Shown: positions 22,788 through 38,576 of the stretch, piece by piece
How the letters are laid out: each line of letters begins with the position of its first letter
Numbering within the stretch: position 1 is the first letter of the stretch
NCBI GenBank assembly: GCA_019359615.1
Contig: JAHHHA010000024.1
Location: forward strand, 43,458-107,457
Direction: 5' to 3'
From: Cyanosarcina radialis HA8281-LM2
GTDB taxonomy: Bacteria; Cyanobacteriota; Cyanobacteriia; Cyanobacteriales; CCAP-1448
DNA length: 64,000 nucleotides
Program-made: the position numbers and the translations under genes
Notes under the pieces: model-generated
Told to the model about the DNA's origin: nothing
Databases searched by the model: none
What the model saw: the letters and a program-made list of their open reading frames with translations, nothing else

Positions 22788-24543
22788 TAGATTCTTCTCG
22801 AAGTTTTTGGATGACGTATTGTTCGTAAGCTACTCCCCGATCCATGGCTGACTCAGGATCTTCCTCAAGAGGGATATGCAGGCGATCGGCCACTTCTAGA
22901 AATATCCGGGCTGGAGCAAATACGACTAAGCAAGTTTGATCCCCCGTGTAAAGTAGCATAAATCTTTCTGGGCGTTCGGCTTCTTCTAAAGCCGAATTCA
23001 GTGCCTTCAAAACCGAATTAACATCGTACCAATCCCCTAAATACTCTACATCGAACCGATGTACTTTGCGGTTATAAACGAATTGCACTTCTCCGCCCAG
23101 AATTGATTCCGGGTCGTCTTCATTTTCTGACTGCCAACTTTCTGAAATTGCCTCCACCTTGAAGACATCAGAACTAATTTCCATCAGATCTTCAATCAAT
23201 TCCACATGGTCTACAGGGATAATTGAAGTCTCGCAATCGAACCAGCTTAAACAATTTGAGGAGTCTAAAAGCGAAAATATAATTTCTGAGGGTTGGTGGT
23301 TTGTCTGCCAACCTTCCTCAAGCTGGCTTAAGAGTTTTTCTTCAGGAGGGTCGATAACTCCTGCTGCCACTAACTCTTGCGCGGCGATCTTTGGTGTAAT
23401 GCCTTTACTCATCCATGCGATTTTCATAGCATCGTATGGTTCTAGTTCCTTGGCATTCTCTGCCAAAATTGAAACTACATCTGCACCAACTGCGATGAGG
23501 GCATCAACAATGGCACTCAGAACGTCCGAGCGATCGTCTTGCTGGAGTGCTGCTACTAAGTTGTCGATGAGCGCGGGATCTTCTCGCTCTTTAGCAACTT
23601 TGGCGATTCCTTCGGCAGCATCTTTGCGAAGTTGACGATCTGAAAGCGCATTTTGCAAGCGAACGATCCCTGCTTCTCCCTCTAGTTCCCCCAGTCGTTG
23701 TAAGGCAATACCTCGCGCCCAATATTCAAGGTTAGACGAGAGAATCGATCGCAAAATTTGGGCTTCTTCTGGATGTCGAACCGCCTCTAGTCCTCGCATT
23801 GCAGACCACATGGCATTAGCGGTAGCGTTATCCGAACGGTTCAGATTGGCAAGAATGTAACGAATTAAAATATCTGCTGCCCGCAGCGCCAGTTCTCGAT
23901 TTTCTCCTTGCGCACAACCCTCTAATGCCGACACTAGTTGGTGAATTTCGTCTAGATCTTGTTTTGGAGCTACGATCGACTTTTCCGCAGCATCTAAAGC
24001 GCCATTATCTTTTCCACGCCGTAAGAACTCGCTTGCCACCTTTACCCGAAGTCTTGGGGAAGGATGATTTAGCAGCGACATAATTTGTTGTTCTGCTTGC
24101 GGGAGTTCCAATTTTAACGTTATATCTACAGCAATACTGCCTGCATGAGAATCTGGTTCGTTTAAAAATGGTTCCACCGCCGTCAAGATTGCCTCTTTAT
24201 CGATCGCTAGCCTTTTCCAGGGTAGATGAGACAAAGTAACCAGCGCCGAGATTTGCAGGCTAGTATCCTGAGAGTGCAGACAATCGATGAGTCCTTCTAC
24301 TCCATCGGGTTCCCCTAGTTCCAAGAGGAGACGGGCAATATTTACTCGCGAATAACTCTCTTTTACCCAAAGAGCTTGTTTGAGTCCAGGAACGATTTCG
24401 CTTCTGACTGCATTACACCATTGGATGAATTTGCTGTTGTATAGATCGTTTGGATCTATTTCGTCAATTACCTTCTCTACAGTCCACTGATGACTTTCAG
24501 CTTTTTGTCGCGCTTGCTCTATGAGTACATCTGTTTCTGACAT
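22771..24543 (-). CDS. HEAT-repeat protein
   Basis: A 590-aa soluble protein. Residues about 40-370 are alpha-alpha repeats of HEAT type, for example SRVNIARLLLELGEPDGVEGLIDCL, YWARGIALQRLGELEGEAGIVRLQNAL and RKDAAEGIAKVAKE. The C-terminal about 170 residues are different: an acidic alpha/beta region containing EVQFVYNRKVHRFDVEYLGDWYDV and FMLLYTGDQTCLVVFAP, of no family I recognise. HEAT proteins are protein-binding scaffolds; in cyanobacteria some are phycobilin lyases, but the repeat part here does not show lyase hallmarks I can identify. It is followed by and overlaps the 49-aa zinc-ribbon gene. Upstream 298 bp is AT-rich and probably holds divergent promoters for this gene and the kinase at 24842. 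Confidence 0.78.
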   Translation of the reverse strand: MSETDVLIEQARQKAESHQWTVEKVIDEIDPNDLYNSKFIQWCNAVRSEIVPGLKQALWVKESYSRVNIARLLLELGEPDGVEGLIDCLHSQDTSLQISALVTLSHLPWKRLAIDKEAILTAVEPFLNEPDSHAGSIAVDITLKLELPQAEQQIMSLLNHPSPRLRVKVASEFLRRGKDNGALDAAEKSIVAPKQDLDEIHQLVSALEGCAQGENRELALRAADILIRYILANLNRSDNATANAMWSAMRGLEAVRHPEEAQILRSILSSNLEYWARGIALQRLGELEGEAGIVRLQNALSDRQLRKDAAEGIAKVAKEREDPALIDNLVAALQQDDRSDVLSAIVDALIAVGADVVSILAENAKELEPYDAMKIAWMSKGITPKIAAQELVAAGVIDPPEEKLLSQLEEGWQTNHQPSEIIFSLLDSSNCLSWFDCETSIIPVDHVELIEDLMEISSDVFKVEAISESWQSENEDDPESILGGEVQFVYNRKVHRFDVEYLGDWYDVNSVLKALNSALEEAERPERFMLLYTGDQTCLVVFAPARIFLEVADRLHIPLEEDPESAMDRGVAYEQYVIQKLREESNDNNS

Positions 24544-24841
24544 AGTTTTAATTAGAATATAAAAGTTTGTAAGTTCGAGATTCTCAATGTTATATTTATA
24601 TAATAAATGAATAAATTATATCTAAAGTTATAAAAATGTAGTTGTCGATCGAGTCGAATTTTTCTTGGCATTTTTTGCGTCTTTGCCAGTTGTCAAAAAA
24701 CGTTCGCCGCTCAGATGAAAAGGCTATAGAAACCAACGAAAAGTAAATTACGATCGCTAAGATTGCGGAAAATAGAAAATCTAGTTGTAGTTAGATCCCA
24801 ACATCAACCCTATTAATCGCACCAAACGGACAGAGTTTATA

Positions 24842-27283
24842 ATGATCGGTCAACTCTTAGACGGACGCTATCAGATTGTCAGAGACTTGAGTTCGGGTGG
24901 GTTTGCTCAAACATTTGTCGCCGAAGATTCCCGCCGTCCGGGTCGCCCCTCGTGCGTAGTCAAGCGCCTGCACCCTGCCGCTAACGATCCGCATACTCTA
25001 GAAGTTTCCCGCCGCTTATTTAAAAGAGAAGCAGAAGTGTTAGAAAGACTGGGGCAACATCCACAAATTCCCCGGTTGTTGGCGAATTTTGAAGAAAACC
25101 AGGAATTCTATTTAGTTGAAGAGTTGATTTCTGGGCAACCGTTGAGCGAAGAGATCGCGACTGGGCGACCTCTGCCAGAACCGCACGTTACTGGCATTTT
25201 GTCCGAAATGCTAGAAATCTTAGCCTTCGTCCACGGACAAGGGGTAATCCATCGAGATCTCAAACCTAGCAATATTATCCGCAACCAGGCCGATGGCAAG
25301 TTGGTTTTAATCGATTTTGGGGCCGTTAAAGAAGTTGCAACTCAATTTGGCAGCGTTTATCCAGGGGCAACGCCAACTGTAGTGGGCACTCAAGGTTATA
25401 TGCCTATCGAACAATTTCGCGGACATCCTCGATTTAACAGCGATCTTTATGCCCTCGGCGTAATTGCCATTCAAGGATTGACGGGTTTGGCAGCTAACGA
25501 TATCTCAACTTTAAGAGATCCGCACAACCCCGATCGCACTGATATTGTCTGGCATCATCGAGCGCCCCAGGTAAATCCCGGACTAGTAAGGATAATCGAT
25601 CGCATGGTGGCTTTTGACTGCAACCAGCGTTACCAATCGGCCGGTGAAGTTCTCTACGATCTGAAAACTTTAAACCAGCAACTCGAACCGACTGTGGTAT
25701 CGCGGCCGCTACCGCCACCTCCACCGCTAGTTCCTCCCACTCTAGTCACTCCACCATCTCCACCACCCCCACCAACTCGTAAAAATCACTTGGGGTTGAT
25801 TTTGGCAGGTGTAGGAGGAACTGCTGTTTTATTGGGAGGAATAGGATTTGGGGCTAATTATTATTTACAGCAAAACTCTTTGTCCCAGTCCCAAAAGTTT
25901 TATTATCAAGGATTAGAAAAAATCGATCTCAAAGACTATAAAGGGGCAATTCCCAACTTAGATGAGGCGATTAAAATTAACTCCAAATACGGTGAAGCTT
26001 ACTACCACCGTTGCGTCGCTCGCTATTATTTAGACCAAAACCAACCAGCGATCGATGATTGCACCCAGGCTTTGACTCTTTTAGAAAAGTCTTATGCCGA
26101 TGTGGGGGCGTACTTGAAGATCGATGACAAAAGTAAAGCCTTAACTGTTGATTGGCTAACTGAAAATTCTCCGGCAGTGAAAGCAGGATTAAAAGCTGGC
26201 GATAAGATTCTGGAAATCGACGGTAAATCTACTACCAATATCAGTCGCGGCGAAGCGATCGATTTGTTGCGGCGCGGTGATGTGGGCAGCCCAGTTAAAC
26301 TCAAAGTCGGACGGGAAGATGGCAGCACATTAGATTTAAACCTCCAACGAGAAAAAGTTAATAACGAATACATCGACCTTTCTTACAATCTGCGCGGTTT
26401 ATCTCGGTTCTACGCTAAAGATTATCAAGGGGCGATCGCCGATTTTGATGCCGCTATTGCGACCGATCCTAACTACTCGCGATATTATTACAACCGAGGT
26501 CGCGCTCGCTCTAAGCAAGGAGAAAAACAAGCAGCCCTGCAAGATTTAGATAAATCGATCGAAATTAATTCTAATTATGCCCCTGCCTATTTAGAACGAG
26601 GCTTACTGCGTCAGTTCCTCGGCCAGCCGGAGGCAGCAATTAAAGATTTAGATCGGGCCATAGAACTCCAACCTGACAATGCCAGAACTTACTACTATCG
26701 CGGTCAGAGTTATCTATCTCTAGGAAACAAGCAAGCAGCGATTAGCGATTATGGCAAAGCGATCGAAATCGATGCTAAATTCATCGATCCTTATCTAGCC
26801 AGATGTGCCGAACGCTCTAATCTTAACGACCAACAGGCGGCTCTAGCAGATTGCAACCAGGCGATCGAAATCGATGGTAACGAACAGGCAGCTTATCTAA
26901 ATCGAGGATTGGTCTATAGCCGTTTGGGAGACAATCAAAAAGCGATCGCCGATTACACTAGAGCGATTAAAATCGATGCCAACTATGCTTTAGCCTATAA
27001 CAACCGAGGAATCGTCCGCAGGAATTTGAACGACACCCAAGGGGCGATCGCCGATTACACTGAAGCAATTAGGATTAATCCTAGCTATGCCTCAGCTTAT
27101 TACAACCGAGGTCGGCTGTACGGTACTTTGGGCAATACGCAACAAGGTATAGATGATTTGCAAAAGGCGGCTCAATTCTATCTCCAGCAAGGTTTGCGGG
27201 GCGGCTATAACGATGCTTTGGCAGAAATTGCCAGACTGCAACGACAACCAGCAACCGCTGCCACTGGAAATCGATCGAGATAG
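24842..27283 (+). CDS. Serine/threonine protein kinase with membrane anchor, PDZ and TPR repeats
   Basis: An 813-aa Hanks-type kinase. The N-terminal kinase domain (residues about 10-275) has K41 in CVVKRL, the catalytic loop HRDLKPSN (D139), the DFG motif (D158) and an activation segment with VVGTQGYMPIEQ. A long Pro-rich juxtamembrane linker follows, then one membrane helix (LGLILAGVGGTAVLLGGIGFG, about residues 320-340). The outer part begins with two TPR units, then a PDZ domain (VDWLTENSPAVKAGLKAGDKILEIDG), then about eight more TPRs. The PDZ inserted within the TPR array is unusual. The family senses through the outer domain and phosphorylates cytoplasmic targets; ligand and targets are unknown. 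The gene appears monocistronic. Confidence 0.87.
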   Translation: MIGQLLDGRYQIVRDLSSGGFAQTFVAEDSRRPGRPSCVVKRLHPAANDPHTLEVSRRLFKREAEVLERLGQHPQIPRLLANFEENQEFYLVEELISGQPLSEEIATGRPLPEPHVTGILSEMLEILAFVHGQGVIHRDLKPSNIIRNQADGKLVLIDFGAVKEVATQFGSVYPGATPTVVGTQGYMPIEQFRGHPRFNSDLYALGVIAIQGLTGLAANDISTLRDPHNPDRTDIVWHHRAPQVNPGLVRIIDRMVAFDCNQRYQSAGEVLYDLKTLNQQLEPTVVSRPLPPPPPLVPPTLVTPPSPPPPPTRKNHLGLILAGVGGTAVLLGGIGFGANYYLQQNSLSQSQKFYYQGLEKIDLKDYKGAIPNLDEAIKINSKYGEAYYHRCVARYYLDQNQPAIDDCTQALTLLEKSYADVGAYLKIDDKSKALTVDWLTENSPAVKAGLKAGDKILEIDGKSTTNISRGEAIDLLRRGDVGSPVKLKVGREDGSTLDLNLQREKVNNEYIDLSYNLRGLSRFYAKDYQGAIADFDAAIATDPNYSRYYYNRGRARSKQGEKQAALQDLDKSIEINSNYAPAYLERGLLRQFLGQPEAAIKDLDRAIELQPDNARTYYYRGQSYLSLGNKQAAISDYGKAIEIDAKFIDPYLARCAERSNLNDQQAALADCNQAIEIDGNEQAAYLNRGLVYSRLGDNQKAIADYTRAIKIDANYALAYNNRGIVRRNLNDTQGAIADYTEAIRINPSYASAYYNRGRLYGTLGNTQQGIDDLQKAAQFYLQQGLRGGYNDALAEIARLQRQPATAATGNRSR

Positions 27284-27820
27284 GGCATGGGCATCTACCA
27301 ATTCGCAATTAACAGTTCGCAATTCGCAATTAACCGCGTGCCTGAAAGCAGTAGTTCTGCAACCAGGAATAAATTGTTTTAACCTCTCGACTTCGCTTGA
27401 TGTTAAAACTGATACCGATTTAATTTGAGAATGTGACAGCTAGACCCCTCCCAACCTCCCCTTGCTAAGGGGAGGTGCCGCAGGCGGTGGGGTGAAGTGC
27501 AAGGTTCACAGTTTAAATTGGTATGAGCTTCGACAGGCTCAGCTTCCGCAAAGCCGAAGCTTTATTTTGCTTTAAGAAGAAAAACTTATACCGCTTGCAT
27601 TGCGAATTGACAATTGCGAATTGACAATTGTTTTATAAATCTCCCCTTTAAGGAAGAGGCTTTAAATTCAATTTCGCAGTAATAGTAATATTTGGGCGGC
27701 AGCCCGTGAAGCTTTACCTCGCTGAGAGCGCCAGTAGCCTCTAATTGCTTTAATTAAAGAATCGACCCTCGATCGCACCAGGGTGGACGTGCAGAAAAAT
27801 CTTAGCAGATGAGGAAGTAA
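27284..27820. other. Intergenic repeat region before the kinase array
   Basis: This 537-bp stretch holds no supported gene. It contains direct repeats of AATTCGCAATTAACAG and GCGAATTGACAATT type (27299-27335 and 27600-27632), and a CCTCCCCTT/AAGGGGAGG palindrome at 27455-27475 of the dispersed family. A second hairpin-like GCTTCGACAGGCTC / GCCGAAGC segment lies around 27527-27562. The promoter of the first hybrid kinase presumably lies in the last 150 bases but I cannot place it. Confidence 0.6.
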
Positions 27821-30800
27821 ATGGCTGGTCACAAGACATCATCGCCAGTTGGGAAAGCCAGCCGTAGAATTCAACTGCGCTCTTATGGGGTAACGCTGCT
27901 GAGCGTGGCTCTGGCCTTGGGCGTGACGCTGTTACTTCGCCCTTGGCTTCAGCCCACCATCATGCCCATATTCATGCTAGCAGTCATGGTGAGCGCCTGG
28001 TATGGAGGCTGGAAGACTGGTTTGGTGGCAACAGTGTTGTCTACGCTAGCAATTAACTACTTCTTCATCGAGCCGCTTTATTCTCTGCACATTCTTAACG
28101 TAGAGACGATCGTGCAGTTAAGTACGTTTTTAACTGTTGCAGGAGCAATTGGCTTACTCAACCAATCGCGTAGCACGGCTTTAGAAAGTGCCAAAGAAAA
28201 CTTGCAGGCTTTGCAGGCAGCCATGAGTCGAGAGCAAATGGCATTGGCTGAGGCCGAAACAGCAAACGAACGGATCGAAACCGTACTTTCTAGTATCAAC
28301 GATGGATTTTACGTCCTCGATCGCGATTGGCGGTTTACCTATGTCAACGCTCGCTACTGCGAAATAGTGGGAATGCCGCCCTCAGAACTTCTAGGGCGCA
28401 ACATCTGGGAATTGTTCCCAGCGGCGGTCGATACCGAGGCTTACGTGCAATTCCACCAAGCCATGAGCGATCGAACGCCCCGCCAGTTCGATTATCTGTA
28501 CGCTCCCTGGAATTGCTGGCACGACCACCGAATTTATCCCTCGCCCAATGGCTTGACGGTGCTGCTGGCAGATATTACAGAACGCAAGCAAGCCAACGAA
28601 GATCTACGCCTAAATCGCGATCGACTGGCCTTCGTTCTGCGGACAACTGAGATCGGGTTGTGGCTGAACTCACTGCCGTTAAGCGGTCTTAATTGGGACG
28701 ACCGGACCAAGGAATTGTTCTTTATCCCACCCAACGTCGAACCAACCATCGAATTGTTCTGGAGCCGCGTTCATCCAGAAGACCGCGAGTCAACCCGCCT
28801 TGCTGTCGAGAACGCCCTGCGCGATCGCACCTTGTATCAAATCGATCACCGGGCTGTGAACCCCAGCACGGGCGAAATTCGGTGGATTAGATCGGCTGGC
28901 AAGGCGACTTACGCACCCGATGGCACGCCCATCCGCTTCGATGGGATTAACTACGACATCAGCGATCGCAAACAAGCTGAAGCCCAGCGCGAACGCACCC
29001 TGCAATACGAACAAGCCTCACGCCAGCAGGCAGAAGCCGCAGAAGCAAAACTGCAACAAATTTTAAGCAGCCTTCGCGAAGATTTTGTGTTGTTCGATCG
29101 CGATTGGCACGTCGCCTATCTCAACGAGCGAGCCGCCATGACGATGAGAAAGTCTCGCGAAGAAGTTTTAGGCAGGTGCTTTTGGGATCTCTTTCCCGAT
29201 TTGGTCGGAACTGAATTTTACGATCGCTTGCATCAAGTCAGAGACGATCGAACTCCGACGCAGTTTGAGTATTACTATCCCACTTGGGATCGTTGGTTTG
29301 AAAACCGGATGTATCCCACCCCCGATGGGGTTGTCAGTCTTTCTACCGATATTACCGATCGCAAGCGGTACGAACTCAACCAGGAGTTTCTCGATCGGCT
29401 GGAGGCTCGATTGCAACAACTCTCTGTGTCTGAGTCCATGGTGTCAGCAGTAGTGAGCGGGGTAGGCGAATACCTCAACGTCGATCTGTGTTTGTGGCAC
29501 GGAGTCGATTTGGAGCGTCACGTTGCCATTATCGGTCAAAACTGGCGGCGCGGAAATATTCCCGATTTAACTGGAATTTATGACTTAGATGCGTTTTTCA
29601 CCCCGAAACAACTGGAGATCTTCGCGGCTGGACAAACCTTGGTCGTAGGTGATGTGACGACTCATCCCGATACTGCCTCCCATGCCCAGAACTACCTGTC
29701 TTTAGGCGTGAGTTCATTTGTCAGCGTTCCTTGCATTCAGTCGGGTTGGTGGGTAGCTTCTCTGGCGATCGATTCAGCAGTGGTGCGAGATTGGCGAGCC
29801 GATGAAGTGGCTCTGTTGCAAGAGGTGGTGACTCGTCTGTGGTCTACGATCGAACGCACGCGAGCCGTTCAGGAACTCCGTCAGAGCGAAGCCGAATTTA
29901 GGCAGTTAGCCAATGCCATGCCGCAAATCGTTTACGTTTCTAATGCTGCCGGAGCGTTGGAATTCGTAAACGATCGCTGGACGGAATACACCGGGTTGAC
30001 CATAGAGCAAAGCGTCGATCTCGACTGGACCAGAGATGTTATTCCCCTTGAAGATAGGGAGCGACTCCAAGCCGACTTCCAGCAGGCGCAGCAAGCGCGA
30101 TCGCCCTATCAAAGTCAGTTTCGCCTAATTAAACCGGATGGCAGCTATCTGTATTTTCTCACCCGTGCCGTCCCCTTGCTGGACGATCGAGGAGAGGTTT
30201 GCAAATGGTACGGCACTTCTACCGACATTACCGAACTCAAACAGCTAGAAGCCGAACTGCGGCAAAAGAACGCAATTTTAGACATCATTAACGAATCCGC
30301 CCCTACCCCCATTTTTGTCAAAGATCGCCAAGGACGAATTATTTATGCCAACCCGGCCACGTTGGCAGTGGTGGGCAAAACGGCTGAAGAGGTAATCGGT
30401 TATCGAGATTGCGACTTCTACCCCAACCCTGAAGATGCAGCCAAAGTGATGGCGAACGATCGCCGCATCATAGAATCAGGGGAAATGGAAGTAGTGGAAG
30501 AATCGCCCGACGGCATTCGCACCTTTTTGGGGATGAAAGTGCCTTATCGCAATGAAGCGGGAGAAATCATCGGACTGATTGGCATTTCTAACGATATTAC
30601 CGATCGCGTTCAATTTGAACGGGATCGGGAAAAAACCATACAACAAGAGCAGGCGGCGCGTCAAGCTGCTGAAAACGCCAACCGCATCAAAGATGAGTTT
30701 TTAGCGGTAGTATCTCACGAGTTGCGCACGCCCCTCAACCCGATTCTCGGTTGGTCGCAGTTATTGCAGCGGGGGAAACTTAATGAGGAAAAAACCAAGT

Positions 30801-31939
30801 TTGCCCTGAGTACGATCGAACGCAACGCTCGGCTCCAGTCGCAACTAATTGACGACCTGCTAGACATTTCCCGCATTCTGCGCGGCAAATTGAGTTTGAA
30901 TATTACCTCCGTTAACTTGAGTGGGGTAATTTCATCGGCTCTAGAAACGGTTCGCCTAGCAGCCGAAGCCAAAACCATTGAATTGCAATTTGAAGTCAAG
31001 AGTCAGGAGTCAGAAGTCAGAAGTCAGGAGTCAGAAGTCAGAAGTCAGAAGTCAGGAGTCAGAAGTCAGAAGTCAGGAGTCAGAGAATATCTCTCCCTCT
31101 CCTCCTCCCCCCATCCCCCCATCTCCCCATCCCCCCATCTCCACGTCATGGGCGATCCCGGAAGATTGCAACAAGTAGTTTGGAATCTGCTGTCAAATGC
31201 CGTTAAATTCACGCCTCCAAGCGGTCGAATCGCCATTAAACTCACGCAATCTGGCGATCGCGCTCAGATCCAAGTTATCGATACCGGAAAAGGCATCAAT
31301 CCCGACTTTTTGCCCTACGTGTTCGAGCATTTCCGGCAAGAAGACGGGGCCATAACCCGCAAATTTGGCGGTTTGGGATTGGGCTTAGCGATCGCCCGTC
31401 AGATCGTAGAAATGCACGGGGGTACGATCGCCGTTGATAGTCCTGGTGAAGACCGAGGAGCGACGTTTACAGTGCTTCTGCCCCTAGCTTCGGTGTCAGT
31501 GGAAATGGCTGCTGAAACTCAAGCATCAGCAGCCACCCTGGACTTAAGCGGCCTCAAAATCTTAGCAGTCGATGATGAAACCGACTCGCGCGAGTTTATG
31601 GCTTTCGTGCTAGAAGAAGCAGGCGCGATCGTCGCCACCGCCGCCTCGGCAACAGAAGCCTTAGAAGCGATCGATCGAGAACACCCCGATCTGATTGTTA
31701 GCGATATTGGAATGCCAGATATAGACGGCTATATGCTGATGCAACAGATTCGATCGCAAGCACAAACCAGAGACATTCCAGCCATTGCCCTAACTGCCTA
31801 CGCTGGAGAATTCGATCGCCAACAAGCGATCGCGGCTGGGTTTCAAACCCATCTGGCCAAACCCGTCGAACCAGAAGTGTTGGTGAAGGCGATCGCCGAT
31901 GCGATTAAAGGCATAGGAAACAACATTAGATCGGCGTAG
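27821..31939 (+). CDS. Hybrid histidine kinase 1: DUF4118, PAS x3, GAF, PAS x2, HisKA, HATPase, REC
   Basis: A 1372-aa membrane-anchored sensor. Residues about 20-115 are a DUF4118 (KdpD-type) module with four helices. A coiled coil leads to PAS domains at about 155-260, 260-390 and 410-510, a GAF at about 520-680, and PAS at 685-810 and 810-935. Many modules end in the DITx[10 protein letters not shown] signature. The phosphorylated His is H966 in SHELRTPLNP. The ATPase domain has NLLSNAVKF, DTGKG and [11 protein letters not shown]-terminal REC has D1295 in VSDIGMP. Between the first ATPase strand and MGDPGRLQQV lies an in-frame repeat (30995-31143), encoding SQESEVR heptapeptides and a Ser/Pro/His run. 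The N-terminus is closely similar to that of kinase 3 (38887). First gene of the six-kinase array. Confidence 0.88.
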   Translation: MAGHKTSSPVGKASRRIQLRSYGVTLLSVALALGVTLLLRPWLQPTIMPIFMLAVMVSAWYGGWKTGLVATVLSTLAINYFFIEPLYSLHILNVETIVQLSTFLTVAGAIGLLNQSRSTALESAKENLQALQAAMSREQMALAEAETANERIETVLSSINDGFYVLDRDWRFTYVNARYCEIVGMPPSELLGRNIWELFPAAVDTEAYVQFHQAMSDRTPRQFDYLYAPWNCWHDHRIYPSPNGLTVLLADITERKQANEDLRLNRDRLAFVLRTTEIGLWLNSLPLSGLNWDDRTKELFFIPPNVEPTIELFWSRVHPEDRESTRLAVENALRDRTLYQIDHRAVNPSTGEIRWIRSAGKATYAPDGTPIRFDGINYDISDRKQAEAQRERTLQYEQASRQQAEAAEAKLQQILSSLREDFVLFDRDWHVAYLNERAAMTMRKSREEVLGRCFWDLFPDLVGTEFYDRLHQVRDDRTPTQFEYYYPTWDRWFENRMYPTPDGVVSLSTDITDRKRYELNQEFLDRLEARLQQLSVSESMVSAVVSGVGEYLNVDLCLWHGVDLERHVAIIGQNWRRGNIPDLTGIYDLDAFFTPKQLEIFAAGQTLVVGDVTTHPDTASHAQNYLSLGVSSFVSVPCIQSGWWVASLAIDSAVVRDWRADEVALLQEVVTRLWSTIERTRAVQELRQSEAEFRQLANAMPQIVYVSNAAGALEFVNDRWTEYTGLTIEQSVDLDWTRDVIPLEDRERLQADFQQAQQARSPYQSQFRLIKPDGSYLYFLTRAVPLLDDRGEVCKWYGTSTDITELKQLEAELRQKNAILDIINESAPTPIFVKDRQGRIIYANPATLAVVGKTAEEVIGYRDCDFYPNPEDAAKVMANDRRIIESGEMEVVEESPDGIRTFLGMKVPYRNEAGEIIGLIGISNDITDRVQFERDREKTIQQEQAARQAAENANRIKDEFLAVVSHELRTPLNPILGWSQLLQRGKLNEEKTKFALSTIERNARLQSQLIDDLLDISRILRGKLSLNITSVNLSGVISSALETVRLAAEAKTIELQFEVKSQESEVRSQESEVRSQKSGVRSQKSGVREYLSLSSSPHPPISPSPHLHVMGDPGRLQQVVWNLLSNAVKFTPPSGRIAIKLTQSGDRAQIQVIDTGKGINPDFLPYVFEHFRQEDGAITRKFGGLGLGLAIARQIVEMHGGTIAVDSPGEDRGATFTVLLPLASVSVEMAAETQASAATLDLSGLKILAVDDETDSREFMAFVLEEAGAIVATAASATEALEAIDREHPDLIVSDIGMPDIDGYMLMQQIRSQAQTRDIPAIALTAYAGEFDRQQAIAAGFQTHLAKPVEPEVLVKAIADAIKGIGNNIRSA
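30995..31143. repeat. GTCAGRA heptamer array and pyrimidine tract inside kinase 1
   Basis: Twelve complete 7-bp units GTCAGGA/GTCAGAA (30995-31078), then a CTCC/CCCCATCTCC tract to 31143. Three units give seven codons, so the frame is kept only for suitable copy numbers. It interrupts the ATPase domain at the same site as in kinases 2, 5 and 6. Confidence 0.85.
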
Positions 31940-32151
31940 GAGCGCAATACCTTCATGAGTGTCAAGTTAACGGTCACAAGCTTCATCCGCCAGGGGTTCA
32001 AAACCCCTGTCTCACAGCTAAAGTCCTCTTTAGAGGACTCGATCTCAAATCCGGTTTTTAAAAGCCTTGAATTCAGCCCTCACCCCATTCGACAGAGCTT
32101 CACGGTAGCGCCCAACCCCTCTCCACCTCAAAGAAGCCCTCTCCTACAAGG

Positions 32152-32362
32152 CTACCGTGTATACACATCTGTGGGAAAACTTGGAGGCCCTGCATTAGAT
32201 CCCCCCTAGCCCCCCTTAAAAAGGGGGGGAGTTGCGGCGAGGTTCCCTCGCTGTGCAGCTGGCACCAAGCAGGGGGAAGTTATCAAAGTCCCCCTTTTTA
32301 AGGGGGATTTAGGGGGATCTTAGTGTGAAACGGCAAATCGATAACTTATGTATACACGGTAG
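32152..32362. mobile_element. MITE-like element, 14-bp terminal inverted repeats, 9-bp target duplication
   Basis: CTACCGTGTATACA (32152-32165) is exactly complementary to 32349-32362. The element is flanked on both sides by CCTACAAGG (32143-32151 and 32363-32371). Removing one copy of the duplication plus the element restores the palindrome CCCTCTCC...GGAGAGGGG of a dispersed repeat. The inside holds a second inverted pair around CCCCCTTTTTAAGGGGG. No transposase gene is inside (211 bp). The rest of the 515-bp gap 31940-32454 contains CCCAACCCCTCTCC-type repeats and no gene. Confidence 0.8.
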
Positions 32363-32454
32363 CCTACAAGGAGAGGGGAAGCCAAACCAGTCGAGCCAAC
32401 AGAACTAGTCGCGATCGCTGCCCGTTTGTGCGGACAGAAAGGAGGAACCCCAGA

Positions 32455-38457
<6,003 letters not shown>

Positions 38458-38470
38458 TGCAATAAAGTAG

Positions 38471-38532
38471 GGTGCGTTAGACGGCGATAACCCTAGCTAC
38501 GATAGAAATTCAGTAATCCGTCGTAACGCACC
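38471..38532. repeat. Inverted repeat GGTGCGTTA ... TAACGCACC
   Basis: Arms at 38471-38479 and 38524-38532 enclose a 44-base interior. It belongs to the short dispersed palindrome class and lies just after kinase 2. Confidence 0.65.
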
Positions 38533-38576
38533 GTTTTAGCCTTGACACGCCAGTAGGGTGGGTTAGGTGCGGGTAC

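Noticed and set aside
30995..31143. CRISPR-like short repeats in kinase genes
   Set aside because: Units are only 7 or 9-10 bp, directly tandem without spacers, and lie in coding frame; no cas genes are present.
32085..32130. Possible gene at 31955-32209 after kinase 1
   Set aside because: The frame runs through dispersed repeats and into the MITE-like element; no conserved domain is visible.
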